Origin: DASPTB01 sp035623615
GTDB taxonomy: Bacteria > Actinomycetota > UBA4738
Assembly (NCBI GenBank): GCA_035623615.1
Contig: DASPTB010000086.1
Coordinates: forward strand, 1-23,772
Direction of reading: 5' to 3'
Length of the DNA: 23,772 bases
Shown here: positions 1 to 8,260 of the stretch, piece after piece
Layout: each line of letters starts with the position of its first letter
Numbering within the stretch: position 1 is the first letter of the stretch
Made by a program: the position numbers and the translations under genes
The notes under the pieces: generated by a model
Told to the model about the DNA's origin: nothing
What the model saw: the letters and a program-made list of their open reading frames with translations, nothing else
Database searches by the model: none

Positions 1-2
1 CG

Positions 3-1763
3 GCACGATCTCATCGAGCCCTGCTCGTCGTCACTCGACCCACGACGTTCCGCGCTTTCATGCAGGTGCCCGCATTGCGACAGCTTGCCCGGGCGGGGGG
101 AGCCGGGCTTGTGGCGACGAACCAGACGTACCGAAACGACAGAACGTCGGTCGACGAGGCGTTGTTGGACGGCGCGGGGCCCGTCCCGGACGCCGCCGCA
201 CTCCCCTCCTTGCTCTTGCAGCTCAAGCTCTCTGGCATCAGCGTCTGCGGCATTCGTCTCGAGTGTGCGACGGCTCCCGGGTTCGCGTGGTTTCCCCAGA
301 GCACCATGTCGCCCGCGCAGGCCGGTGTCGTCGCTCGCAGCTTCGCCGCGAGCGACGACGGGGCGCAGACCCTGATCGTCGTCGTGGCGTTGCAGCCCAC
401 CGCGGGTATGGACCGGGTCGGAGACGAGGTCACGCCGATCGTCATGGCGGAAGGCGCTCCGTCCCGGCTTTTCCCGACGAACGGACCGATGCACGCCCTC
501 ACGTCGGACACGACCCGGTACCCGGGTCTCGTCGCCAACGTCGATGTCGCGCCGACGATCCTGTCGTTCTTCCACGTGCCGATCCCGTCTTCGATGTCGG
601 GGTCGCCGATGCGCGTCGCGCGAGCTCCCGCCCCGTTCACCCTGGACCGCAGGCAGATCCAGTACCGGGCAATCCGCACACCACTCCAGGTCACCGAGGG
701 CATCCTCGTTTCCGCGGCCGGCATTGCCGTGACCCTGGGCCTCGTCGCGCTCGATCGTCGCGGCCGGATCTCGAAGCGTGCGTCCCTGGCCTGGCGGTCG
801 CTGATCCTCCTCGTCGTCGCGCTCCCGATCCCGCTCGCGCTCGGAGGTCTGTTGCCGAGCTTCACGTACGCGACGGTGACCGCCTGGGTCGTTCTGTGGG
901 CGGTCCTGCTCGCGGGGCTCGCCCTCGTCGTGCGGAGGGACGATCCCATGTTCGCCCTCACGTTCCTCGGCATCGTGGGGCTCGTCGCCCTGTTCGCCGA
1001 TCTGCTGATCGGCGCGCACGGGCTCCGCATCCCGCTGCTCGGCGGGACGATGTTCGAAGGCGTGCGCATGTACGGCCTCCCGAACGCGTTCATCTCGACG
1101 CTCCTCGCGAGCGGACTGTTCTGCGCTGTCCGGCTCGACACCGCTCGGGGCACGATTCTGCTCGCCGGATGCGGCCTCGTGGCCGGGCTTCCCCAGCTCG
1201 GCGCCGACGTCGGCGCGTCGATCACCCTGTTCGCGGCGGCAGGTCTTTGGTGGCAGCTGCGGTCGCGCGGCCGCCTCGGCATCCGCGAGCTCGTCGTCGC
1301 ATTCCTCGTGACGGTTGCCGGGCTGGCGGTCGTGCTCCTCGTGAGCCGGTTCGGGACCTCGGCGCCTACGCACGCGACCCGGTTCGTCGAGCGAACGGGA
1401 TCGAGCCCGTCGTCCGCGCTCGCTGAGATCGGTCACCGGCTGTGGGTGGGGGTGCATCAAATCGCGACCTACCCCGTGTCGCTGATCCCGTTGATCGGCC
1501 TCCCGGCGATGCTGTGGGTGGCGGTCCGGCGACCGGGCGTCGTCGGCCGGGGGGTCGCCGGCGCACCGGCCTGGCGCGACGTGGCGATCGTCGTCGCGCT
1601 CGCCGCCGCCGTCGCCTACATCGCGAACGACACCGGCATGGCCGCCGCAGCCCCCGCGCTCCTGTACGGCATCGCGGCCATCGCCTATCCGGCGTTCACG
1701 TTCGCGTGCCGCCCCGCGCCGTCGGAGCGGCCCGATCGGGAGCGGGAGGCCTCGGCGGCATGA
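3..1763 (+). CDS. Membrane protein with alkaline-phosphatase-like N-terminal domain (5' end outside window)
   Basis: The reading frame is open to the left edge, so the true start lies outside the window; the ATG at 60 is internal, because residues coded before it continue the domain. The first ~190 residues look like the end of an alkaline-phosphatase/sulfatase-type fold. A stretch at about 465-600 reads as loss of an N-terminal variable region followed by 'GLVANVDVAPTIL', which resembles family segments ending the metal-binding core. From about base 690 the protein has roughly nine to ten hydrophobic segments and then a charged tail. Related architectures in Firmicutes and Actinobacteria are annotated as membrane-anchored phosphatase-like proteins of unknown substrate. 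The stop overlaps the next start by 4 bp (ATGA at 1760-1763), so the two genes are probably translated together. Function is inferred from general resemblance only, and the catalytic N-terminus cannot be seen. Confidence 0.72.
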   Translation, partial: ARSHRALLVVTRPTTFRAFMQVPALRQLARAGGAGLVATNQTYRNDRTSVDEALLDGAGPVPDAAALPSLLLQLKLSGISVCGIRLECATAPGFAWFPQSTMSPAQAGVVARSFAASDDGAQTLIVVVALQPTAGMDRVGDEVTPIVMAEGAPSRLFPTNGPMHALTSDTTRYPGLVANVDVAPTILSFFHVPIPSSMSGSPMRVARAPAPFTLDRRQIQYRAIRTPLQVTEGILVSAAGIAVTLGLVALDRRGRISKRASLAWRSLILLVVALPIPLALGGLLPSFTYATVTAWVVLWAVLLAGLALVVRRDDPMFALTFLGIVGLVALFADLLIGAHGLRIPLLGGTMFEGVRMYGLPNAFISTLLASGLFCAVRLDTARGTILLAGCGLVAGLPQLGADVGASITLFAAAGLWWQLRSRGRLGIRELVVAFLVTVAGLAVVLLVSRFGTSAPTHATRFVERTGSSPSSALAEIGHRLWVGVHQIATYPVSLIPLIGLPAMLWVAVRRPGVVGRGVAGAPAWRDVAIVVALAAAVAYIANDTGMAAAAPALLYGIAAIAYPAFTFACRPAPSERPDREREASAA

Positions 1764-2911
1764 GCGAGGGCGTCGAGCTCGTCCGTTACGGCTCGGGCGC
1801 GCCGCTGTACGACCACGGCCCGGAGCACCCGCTCCGTCCCGCGCGCGTGTTCCTCACCTACCTGCTGATCGACGACTACCGGATCGTCGACGGCGACACC
1901 GTGCGGTCGGTCGACGCACGCAGCGCGACCGACGACGAGCTCATGCTCGTCCACTCGGATCGTTACGTCGACGCGGTGAAGGGCGCCGGGTCGGGAGCGC
2001 CGGGCCCGTGGGAGCGATTCGGCTTCGGACCGGGCGACAACCCCGTCTTCCCGAGGATGCACGAGGCCTCGGCCCGCGTCGCCGGCGCGTCGATCACCGG
2101 GGCGGAAGCCGTGCTGAGCGGCCGCGCCGAGCACGCGTTCAACCCGTCGGGAGGCCTGCACCACGCGATGCCCGAGCGCGCGAGCGGGTTCTGCGTATAC
2201 GACGACCCGGCGATCGCGATCGCCTGGATGCTGGAGCACGGCGCGTCCCGGATCGCCTACGTCGACGTGGACGTCCACCACGGCGACGGGCCGCAGGCCA
2301 TCTTCTACGACGACCCGCGGGTGCTGACCATCTCGATCCACCAGGACGGCCGAACGTTGTTCCCTGGAACGGGCTTCATCGAGGAGCACGGCGCGGGGGA
2401 TGCGGCGGGGACCAAGGTGAACATCCCCGTGCCCCCGTCCACGGGCGACGACGCCTGGGTCGCTGCGCTGGAGCAGATCGCGCCGCCGCTGGTGACGAGC
2501 TGGAATCCGGACGTGCTCGTGACGCAGCTCGGGTGCGACACGCACACGACCGACCCGCTCGCGTGGCTGGACCTCACCACCAACGCATACCGGCGCGCGG
2601 CGTCGCTTCTGCACTCCCTCGCGCACGAAGCCGCGGGCGGGCGATGGCTCGCCACCGGCGGCGGCGGTTATCAGTGGGCGCGCGTGGTTCCGCGCGCATG
2701 GACGATCTACTTCGCCGAGATGGCCGAGTCGGCGATTCCCGACGAGGTGCCGCCCGCGTGGCTCGAAGCCGTCCGCCAGGAGCACCGGATGTCGGTGCCC
2801 GAGTTCCTGTCCGACGCGCCCCTGCCGGCGCACGACCGCGACGGCGCGGTCGCCGACGTGGTGACTCGTGTCAAGCGCGCGATCTTCCCCGCGCACGGTC
2901 TCCCCGTCTAG
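1760..2911 (+). CDS. acuC: AcuC-like class I histone deacetylase family protein
   Basis: 383 aa, the usual length for bacterial AcuC/class I HDAC-like deacetylases. These zinc hydrolases remove acetyl groups from lysine side chains; AcuC of Bacillus acts on acetyl-CoA synthetase. The family motifs are all visible: the charge-relay histidines His134-His135 in a GGLHHA motif, the zinc ligands Asp171 and His173 in DVDVHHGDG, the third ligand Asp265 in the QLGCDTHTTDP segment, and the catalytic tyrosine Tyr304 in TGGGGY. All expected catalytic residues are present, so the enzyme should be active. The ATG at 1760 overlaps the stop of the upstream membrane-protein gene (ATGA) and precedes the first conserved residues at a sensible distance. 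No acetyl-CoA synthetase or acetyltransferase gene lies nearby, so the substrate is unknown. Its 3' end is 12 bp from the convergent small gene at 2924. Confidence 0.93.
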   Translation: MSEGVELVRYGSGAPLYDHGPEHPLRPARVFLTYLLIDDYRIVDGDTVRSVDARSATDDELMLVHSDRYVDAVKGAGSGAPGPWERFGFGPGDNPVFPRMHEASARVAGASITGAEAVLSGRAEHAFNPSGGLHHAMPERASGFCVYDDPAIAIAWMLEHGASRIAYVDVDVHHGDGPQAIFYDDPRVLTISIHQDGRTLFPGTGFIEEHGAGDAAGTKVNIPVPPSTGDDAWVAALEQIAPPLVTSWNPDVLVTQLGCDTHTTDPLAWLDLTTNAYRRAASLLHSLAHEAAGGRWLATGGGGYQWARVVPRAWTIYFAEMAESAIPDEVPPAWLEAVRQEHRMSVPEFLSDAPLPAHDRDGAVADVVTRVKRAIFPAHGLPV

Positions 2912-2923
2912 CGGCAGGCCGGA

Positions 2924-3280
2924 TCAGGTGGGAATGGTGTAGCGCTTCGGGTTGACGACATCGATCGTCACCTTGCCGCTGCCGGCGTTCTGGGTCCCTC
3001 CGATGATGTCGAGCTCGGCCCGCTTGAAGTCCCCGTTGTCCTTGAACGTGATCGAGCCGTTGCCGAGGATGAGCACCCGTTGGTCGCCCTTGAGGTGGAT
3101 GTAGCCCTCCACCGTCCCCGCCGGATCGGCGATGATCGCCGCGGAACCGGCCCCGATGCCCCCCTTGATTGCCGTGCTCAGCTTCTCGTGCCATGCGAAC
3201 TGTCCGCCCGCCTTGTTCTTGCCCGTCGCGGGGACTTGCCACGTCGTGCCCTCGCCGAAGTATTCGCTCGAGTCGGCCAC
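2924..3280 (-). CDS. Small hypothetical protein (118 aa)
   Basis: I do not recognise this family. It starts at GTG 3280 with a G-rich possible ribosome site (AAGGGGG) about 10 nt upstream; no ATG lies in a better position. The protein begins VADSSEYFGEGTTW and has no signal peptide or membrane segment. The C-terminal two thirds alternate hydrophobic and polar residues with many glycines (for example the IHLKGDQRVLILGNGSITF region), which suggests a small beta-barrel or beta-sandwich. A weak -10-like TAGTCT lies on the same strand at 3332-3327, giving a leader of about 40 nt. It is convergent with the deacetylase gene and divergent from the cyclase/ATPase gene. The frame is supported by plain amino-acid composition, in contrast with the Arg/Pro-rich shadow frames on the other strand. 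Confidence 0.68.
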   Translation of the reverse strand: MADSSEYFGEGTTWQVPATGKNKAGGQFAWHEKLSTAIKGGIGAGSAAIIADPAGTVEGYIHLKGDQRVLILGNGSITFKDNGDFKRAELDIIGGTQNAGSGKVTIDVVNPKRYTIPT

Positions 3281-3400
3281 CCTGCCCACCCCCTTCGCCC
3301 CGGGTCGCTTGGATGCCCGGAGCCGCAGACTACGCAAACTCGCATCTCCGGGGCAAGTCCCCCACTCCCGGCAGGTCGGGCCTCGGGGCGGCCACGGCCG

Positions 3401-3406
3401 TAGACT
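3401..3406 (+). promoter_or_regulatory. -10 box TAGACT, near-leaderless start of the cyclase/ATPase gene
   Basis: TAGACT lies 9 nt before the ATG at 3416, so transcription would begin at or within a few bases of the start codon. There is no Shine-Dalgarno sequence and no clear -35 box. The same TAGAMT box recurs at 8245, 9165, 10272 and 16885. Confidence 0.55.
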
Positions 3407-3415
3407 TCCCGCATC

Positions 3416-6400
3416 ATGGCCGCCTGTTCTGCTTGCGGTGCAGAGAACGCCGGGGACGCCAAGTACTGCCAGCGGTGTGGGTCGCTGCTGCCGGCCGAGA
3501 CCGGGCCGGGCGCCACGGGCGCGCGCAAGGTGGTCACCATCCTCTTCGTCGACGTCGTGGGGTTCACCGAGATGGGCGAGCGGATGGACCCGGAGCTCGT
3601 CCGTGGCGTCATGACGCGCTATTTCTCGACCGCTCGCGACGCCGTCCAGCGACACGGTGGGTTCGTGGAGAAGTTCGTCGGCGACGCCGTGGTCGGCATC
3701 TTCGGGATCCCCCAGCTCCACGAGGACGACGCCCTGCGCGCGGTTCGGGCGGCCGCCGAGCTCGGGGCGGCCATCGCGGACCTCAACGAGGAGCTCCGGT
3801 CGGCATACGGGGTCACGATCGAGATCCGCACCGGCATCAACACGGGCGAAGTCGTCGCGTCGGCGCCGACCGCCTCCCAGTCGGGCATCCTCGGCGACGC
3901 GGTCAACGTGGCGTCGCGCCTGGAGGAGGCCGCGGGCGCGGGGGAGATCCTGCTCGGCGAGGGCACTCATCGGATGACGCGCGACGCCGCGGTCGTCGAG
4001 CCCGTGGAACCACTCGCGCTCAAGGGAAAGTCGCTCCCCGTGCCCGCGTACCGGCTGCTCACGGTCGCCGAGCCGACCGTCCCGCCGTGGCGGATGGACT
4101 CCCCGATCGTCGCGCGCGGGGCCGAGCTGGGGCTCCTCGGGCGGGCGTTCCGCCGCACGGTCGACGACCGTTCCGCGATCCGATTCGTGCTTGTCGGACC
4201 GGCGGGGATCGGCAAGTCGAGGCTCGCGACGGAGTTCGCCGCGAGCCTCGGCAACGAGGCGGTGGTCCTGCAGGGACGGTGTCTGCCCTACGGCGAGGGG
4301 ATCACGTTCTGGCCGGCGCGCACCATCGTGAAGCAGGTGTGCGGGATCGTCGACAACGACACCAGAGAGGGCGTGCGAGCGAAGATCCTCGATGCGCTTC
4401 CCGCGGATCCGGACGCGGACCTGGTCGCCGACAGTTTGGAGGAACTGCTCGGATTGTCGGAGGGACGCGCGGGCATGCGGGAGACCTTCCGCGCTTTCCG
4501 CCGACTGTTGGAGCATCTCGCGTCCTCCAGGCCGGTCGTCGTCGTGTTCGACGACGTCCACTGGGCCGAGCCCGCGTTCCTCGATCTCGTCGAATACCTG
4601 ATCGGTTGGAGCGAGGGCGCGCCGTTGCTCCTCCTCTGCCTCGGCCGCCCGGAGCTGCTCGAGGCGCGCGCGGGGTGGGGCCAGCGGACGGAGCGGGAGT
4701 GGTCGGCGATGCTGCAGCCGCTGTCACCGGGCGAGATCGATCTCCTGCTCGCGAACCTGCTCGCGCGGGGAACACTGGCCGGCGCTGCGAGGACGCGCAT
4801 CGTCGAGGCCGCCGAGGGGAATCCCTTGTTCGTCGAGGAGATGCTCCGGATGCTGGTGGACGAAGACCTGTTGCGGCAGGAGGCCGGGCAATGGACCTCC
4901 GTTCGCGACCTGTCGGACCTCGCCGTGCCGCCGACCATCAACGCGTTGATCGGGGCTCGCATCGACCGGCTGAGCTCGGGCGAGCAGAGCGTCACCCAGC
5001 GCGCGTCGGTCGTCGGCAAGGTCTTCTGGTGGGGCGCCGTGTCTCACATGTCGCCGCCGGAGCAGCGTCAGGCGGTCGGCGCCCATCTCCAGACGCTCGT
5101 GCGCAAGGAGCTGATCCAGCCCGATCGCTCGGCGGTGCAGGGTGAGGACGCGTTCCGCTTCCATCACCTCCTGATCCGCGACACCGTCTACCAGGGCACG
5201 CCGAAGGCGCGGCGCGCCGACCTCCACGAGCTGTTCGCCGACTGGCTCGAGCGCGTCGTCGGTGAGCGACTGCCGGAGTACGAGGAGGTCGTCGGCTACC
5301 ACCTCGAGCAGGCGGCGCGCTACCTGGCCGAGCTCGAGCCGGCCACAGCCCGGTCGCTGGACCTCGCGGCGCGCGCCGGCGCCAGGCTGGCTCCGGCCGG
5401 CCGGCGGGCGTTCGCGCACGGCGACATGCGGGCGGCCGCGAACCTGCTCGGCCGGGCGAAGGCCCTGTTGCCCCCGGAGGACGCGAGGAGGCGGGAGCTG
5501 CTGCCCGATCTCGCGGAGGCCCTCGCGGAGGAGGGCGAGCTCGGCCCGGCCGCGGCGGCGCTGGAAGAGGCGATGGCCCGCGCCGCCGCCGCCGGCGACG
5601 CCCGCACCGAGGCGCACGCGACGATCGTGGGCATGCTGCTGGCGGAGTCGACCGAGCCCGAAGGTCGCAGCGACGTCGCTCTCAAGGAGCTCGAGCGGAT
5701 CATCCCGATCTTCGAGCAACTCGGGGACGACCTCGGGCTGGCTCGCAGTTACCGTCTCGTTGGCGACGTCTACTGGACACGGGCGCAGTACGGGAACTGC
5801 AACCAGGCGTTGCTGATGGGTCTCGAGCACGCGCGGCGCGCCGGGGCGGTCCGGGAGGAGACCGAGTGCCTCGGCCAGCTCACGGGCGCATATCTCTACG
5901 GGCCGACGCCCGTGGACGAGGTCGTCCGGCGATGCGAGGAGATCCTCGCGGCTCCGGGCACCCGCCGGGGTGCCGAGGCGCGAGCGTTTCGCACGCTGGC
6001 GTCCTGCCGGGCGATGCAGGGCCGGTTCGACGAGGCGCGCGAGCTCGTGGGGCGCAGCGTCGACCTGTTGAACGAGCTCGGACTGCACCTTCGGGCTGTC
6101 TTCACCTCCGAAGCCGCCGGGTTCATCGAGACCTTGGCCGGGGATCCCGTCGCGGCCGAACGCGAGCTTCGCCGCGGCGTCGAGGCGCTCGAGCGGATCG
6201 GCGAACGTGGACATTTCTCCACCCAGGCGGCACTGATGTCCCAGGCCGTCCTGGCACAGGGCAGGATTGGGGAGGCCGAGGAGCTGACGAGGACGTCCGA
6301 GGACTCGGGCGCAACCGATGACCTGGCGACCCAGGTGGTCTGGCGGAGCGCCCGGGCGCGGGTTCTGGCGGCGAAGGGCGACCACCGCGAGGCGGAGTCG

Positions 6401-6625
6401 CTCGCGCGAGAGGCGGCGTCGCTGGCGGCGGAAACCGACGACCTCAATATGCGGGCCGACACGCTGATCGACCTCGCACACGTCCTGGAGACGGCAGGCC
6501 GGAGCGGGGAGGCCGGCGCGGAAGCCGGCCGCGCCCTCGCGCTGTACGAGGAAAAGGGCAACGCGGTGGCCGCCGGGCGGACCAGGGAGCTCCGCGCCCG
6601 GTGGGGGAGCGGGCGCCCACGGTGA
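3416..6625 (+). CDS. Zinc-ribbon / class III adenylate cyclase / AAA ATPase / TPR fusion protein
   Basis: 1069 aa signalling protein. An N-terminal zinc ribbon (Cys4, Cys7, Cys18, Cys21) precedes a class III nucleotide cyclase domain at about 35-215. Metal-binding Asp46 and Asp90, base-contacting Lys86 and the transition-state pair Asn164-x3-Arg168 are present. The position matching the second adenine-specifying residue appears to be Ser156 or Gly157, so nucleotide specificity is uncertain. Next comes an AAA/STAND-type ATPase with Walker A GPAGIGKS at 261-268 and a Walker B (VVVFDDVHW) near 375-382. The rest, to residue 1069, is Ala/Leu-rich helical repeats of TPR type with no C-terminal DNA-binding domain. 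No membrane segment is visible, so it should be cytosolic. Mycobacteria and other actinomycetes carry many such cyclase-ATPase fusions; their ligands are mostly unknown. Its stop overlaps the next gene (GTGA, 6622-6625). Confidence 0.9.
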   Translation: MAACSACGAENAGDAKYCQRCGSLLPAETGPGATGARKVVTILFVDVVGFTEMGERMDPELVRGVMTRYFSTARDAVQRHGGFVEKFVGDAVVGIFGIPQLHEDDALRAVRAAAELGAAIADLNEELRSAYGVTIEIRTGINTGEVVASAPTASQSGILGDAVNVASRLEEAAGAGEILLGEGTHRMTRDAAVVEPVEPLALKGKSLPVPAYRLLTVAEPTVPPWRMDSPIVARGAELGLLGRAFRRTVDDRSAIRFVLVGPAGIGKSRLATEFAASLGNEAVVLQGRCLPYGEGITFWPARTIVKQVCGIVDNDTREGVRAKILDALPADPDADLVADSLEELLGLSEGRAGMRETFRAFRRLLEHLASSRPVVVVFDDVHWAEPAFLDLVEYLIGWSEGAPLLLLCLGRPELLEARAGWGQRTEREWSAMLQPLSPGEIDLLLANLLARGTLAGAARTRIVEAAEGNPLFVEEMLRMLVDEDLLRQEAGQWTSVRDLSDLAVPPTINALIGARIDRLSSGEQSVTQRASVVGKVFWWGAVSHMSPPEQRQAVGAHLQTLVRKELIQPDRSAVQGEDAFRFHHLLIRDTVYQGTPKARRADLHELFADWLERVVGERLPEYEEVVGYHLEQAARYLAELEPATARSLDLAARAGARLAPAGRRAFAHGDMRAAANLLGRAKALLPPEDARRRELLPDLAEALAEEGELGPAAAALEEAMARAAAAGDARTEAHATIVGMLLAESTEPEGRSDVALKELERIIPIFEQLGDDLGLARSYRLVGDVYWTRAQYGNCNQALLMGLEHARRAGAVREETECLGQLTGAYLYGPTPVDEVVRRCEEILAAPGTRRGAEARAFRTLASCRAMQGRFDEARELVGRSVDLLNELGLHLRAVFTSEAAGFIETLAGDPVAAERELRRGVEALERIGERGHFSTQAALMSQAVLAQGRIGEAEELTRTSEDSGATDDLATQVVWRSARARVLAAKGDHREAESLAREAASLAAETDDLNMRADTLIDLAHVLETAGRSGEAGAEAGRALALYEEKGNAVAAGRTRELRARWGSGRPR

Positions 6626-7434
6626 AGGTTCGCGGGGCGCTGGTGGTGGTTACGGGAGCATCGTCGGGGATCGGTCGCGCCGCCGCGTGGGCATTCGCCC
6701 GCGGCGGCGCGACGCTCGTTCTCGCGGCCCGGCGCGAGGATCGGCTACGCGAGCTCGCGCACGCGATCGAAGGATGCGGGGGCGAGGCGCTCGTGGTTCC
6801 CACCGACGTCACCCAGCGCGCCGAGCTGGAAGCCCTCCGGGACCGGGTGCTCGGCGCATGCGGCCGGTGCGACGTGCTCGTGAACGACGCCGGGATTCCC
6901 GGTGGGGGCCGCTTCGCCGACGTCTCGCTCGATCGCATCGAGGCGACCGTGCGCACCAACCTCGTCGGCGTGCTTGCCGCCACGAAGCTGTTCCTGCCGG
7001 CGATGCTCGACGCGGGACGCGGTCATGTCGTGAACGTCGCCTCGATCGCCGGCCGCGTTGCACTTCCCGGCGCGGCCGTCTACTCCGCGACGAAGCATGC
7101 CGTCGTGGCGTTCTCCGAAGCTCTCGACGCTGAGGTCGCACCCCACGGCGTCCGCGTGACGGCGGTGAATCCTGGCCTTGTTCGGACCGAGGGGTTCCCG
7201 GCGAGCGACGTCCCGGATCGGTGGACCACGTCGGCGGAGCGGGTCGCGGACACGATCGTCCGCGTCGTTCGGAAGGGAATCGCTCCGGAGATCTCCGTTC
7301 CGCGTGTCGCCGGCTCGCTCATCGCTCTGCACGCCGTGGCGCCGCCCGCGTTCCGCGCCGGCGTCCGCGCGGCGACGCGCAGCCGCAACCCGCGCCGGGA
7401 ACCTCTTCAGCCTCCGAGGGACCCGGCGGACTGA
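6622..7434 (+). CDS. Short-chain dehydrogenase/reductase (classical SDR)
   Basis: 270 aa NAD(P)-dependent oxidoreductase with a Rossmann fold. The cofactor motif TGASSGIG is at residues 11-18, an NDAG motif is in the middle, and the catalytic Ser141, Tyr154 and Lys158 (YSATK) are present. The GTG at 6622 is chosen because it forms a GTGA overlap with the cyclase gene stop and has a GGGGGAG ribosome site about 13 nt upstream; a GTG at 6601 is in frame but would add only seven residues inside the upstream gene. The C-terminal tail is basic (RAATRSRNPRR). The substrate cannot be told from sequence. It shares an operon with the signalling protein and overlaps the convergent SDR at 7407 by 28 bp at the 3' ends. 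Confidence 0.9.
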   Translation: MKVRGALVVVTGASSGIGRAAAWAFARGGATLVLAARREDRLRELAHAIEGCGGEALVVPTDVTQRAELEALRDRVLGACGRCDVLVNDAGIPGGGRFADVSLDRIEATVRTNLVGVLAATKLFLPAMLDAGRGHVVNVASIAGRVALPGAAVYSATKHAVVAFSEALDAEVAPHGVRVTAVNPGLVRTEGFPASDVPDRWTTSAERVADTIVRVVRKGIAPEISVPRVAGSLIALHAVAPPAFRAGVRAATRSRNPRREPLQPPRDPAD

Positions 7435-8228
7435 CCGCCGTCCACCACGAGGACCGTGCCCGTCACGAACGAGGCGACCGGAGAGCAGAGGAAGAGGGCG
7501 GCGCCCGCAACCTCCTCCGCGCTGCCCCAGCGGCGCATCGGAACACCTTCCAGGACGGTTCGTTCGACGACGCGGTCGCGCCGAAGATCCTCGTTCATCT
7601 CGGTGGCGATCCACCCGGGGGCGAGCGCGTTCACGCGGACGCCCGACGAGGCCCACTCGACCGAGACCGTCCGCGTCAGACTTATCACCGCGGCCTTCGC
7701 GGTTGCGTAGTACGCAAGTCCCGGGCTCGCGACGAGTCCCGCGACCGAGGCGACGTTCACCACACAGCCGTCGCCCTTGGCGAGGAGCACCGGCGCGACC
7801 GAGCGAATGCCGTTGAGCGCCCCGGCGAAGTTGGCGCGGAAGTAGCGGTCGAACCCGTCGGGTCGCGTCTCGGCGGTCGGTGCCATGAACGGCGCGGCGC
7901 CCGCGTTGCTGACGAGGATGTCGACGGTGCCGAAGCGCCCCACTGCAGCCTCGACCAGGGAGTCCATCCGCGCGGGATCGGTGACGTCGGTGGGAACGGC
8001 GAGCGCTCGCCCGCCGGCGCCCTCGATCGCCGAGGCCGCCGCCTCGAGCGACTGCGCCCCGCGGGCCGCGAGGACCACCGCGGCGCCCTCGCGCGAGAGG
8101 GCCTCGGCGATCGCGCGGCCGATCCCGCGACTCGCGCCGGTGACGATCGCGACCTTGCCCTCGAGGACGCGGCCACTTGCGCCGCTCCCGGGGCCGGACG
8201 CACCGGTTCCCGATCCCCGGTCCGGCAT
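7407..8228 (-). CDS. Short-chain dehydrogenase/reductase (FabG-like SDR)
   Basis: 273 aa. After about 20 Gly/Ser-rich residues comes a complete classical SDR: TGASRGIG at 30-37, NAG at 108-110, Ser161, Tyr174 and Lys178 (YATAK), and a FabG-like C-terminus ending VLVVDGGQSAGSLGG. These enzymes reduce or oxidise hydroxyl/keto groups with NAD(P)H; the specific substrate is not evident. The ATG at 8228 is preceded by GGGAGGT at good spacing and no later start codon precedes the Rossmann motif, so the low-complexity N-terminus is probably real. The gene is divergent from the phosphatase-family gene, with only 32 bp between the two starts, and convergent with the SDR at 6622. The two SDRs are from different subgroups and need not act together. 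Confidence 0.9.
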   Translation of the reverse strand: MPDRGSGTGASGPGSGASGRVLEGKVAIVTGASRGIGRAIAEALSREGAAVVLAARGAQSLEAAASAIEGAGGRALAVPTDVTDPARMDSLVEAAVGRFGTVDILVSNAGAAPFMAPTAETRPDGFDRYFRANFAGALNGIRSVAPVLLAKGDGCVVNVASVAGLVASPGLAYYATAKAAVISLTRTVSVEWASSGVRVNALAPGWIATEMNEDLRRDRVVERTVLEGVPMRRWGSAEEVAGAALFLCSPVASFVTGTVLVVDGGQSAGSLGG

Positions 8229-8244
8229 CTGCGCGCGACCTCCC

Positions 8245-8250
8245 TAGAAT
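8245..8250 (+). promoter_or_regulatory. -10 box TAGAAT for the phosphatase-family gene
   Basis: TAGAAT ends 10 nt before the ATG at 8261, implying a near-leaderless mRNA. The box sits inside the 32-bp divergent gap and its last bases abut the Shine-Dalgarno of the opposite-strand SDR gene, so the two genes must share control DNA. Confidence 0.55.
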
Positions 8251-8260
8251 CCAGTGCTGG

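Noticed and set aside
60..62. ATG at 60 as the true start of the first gene
   Set aside because: The frame is open to the window edge and the preceding codons continue a plausible domain, so the gene is truncated.
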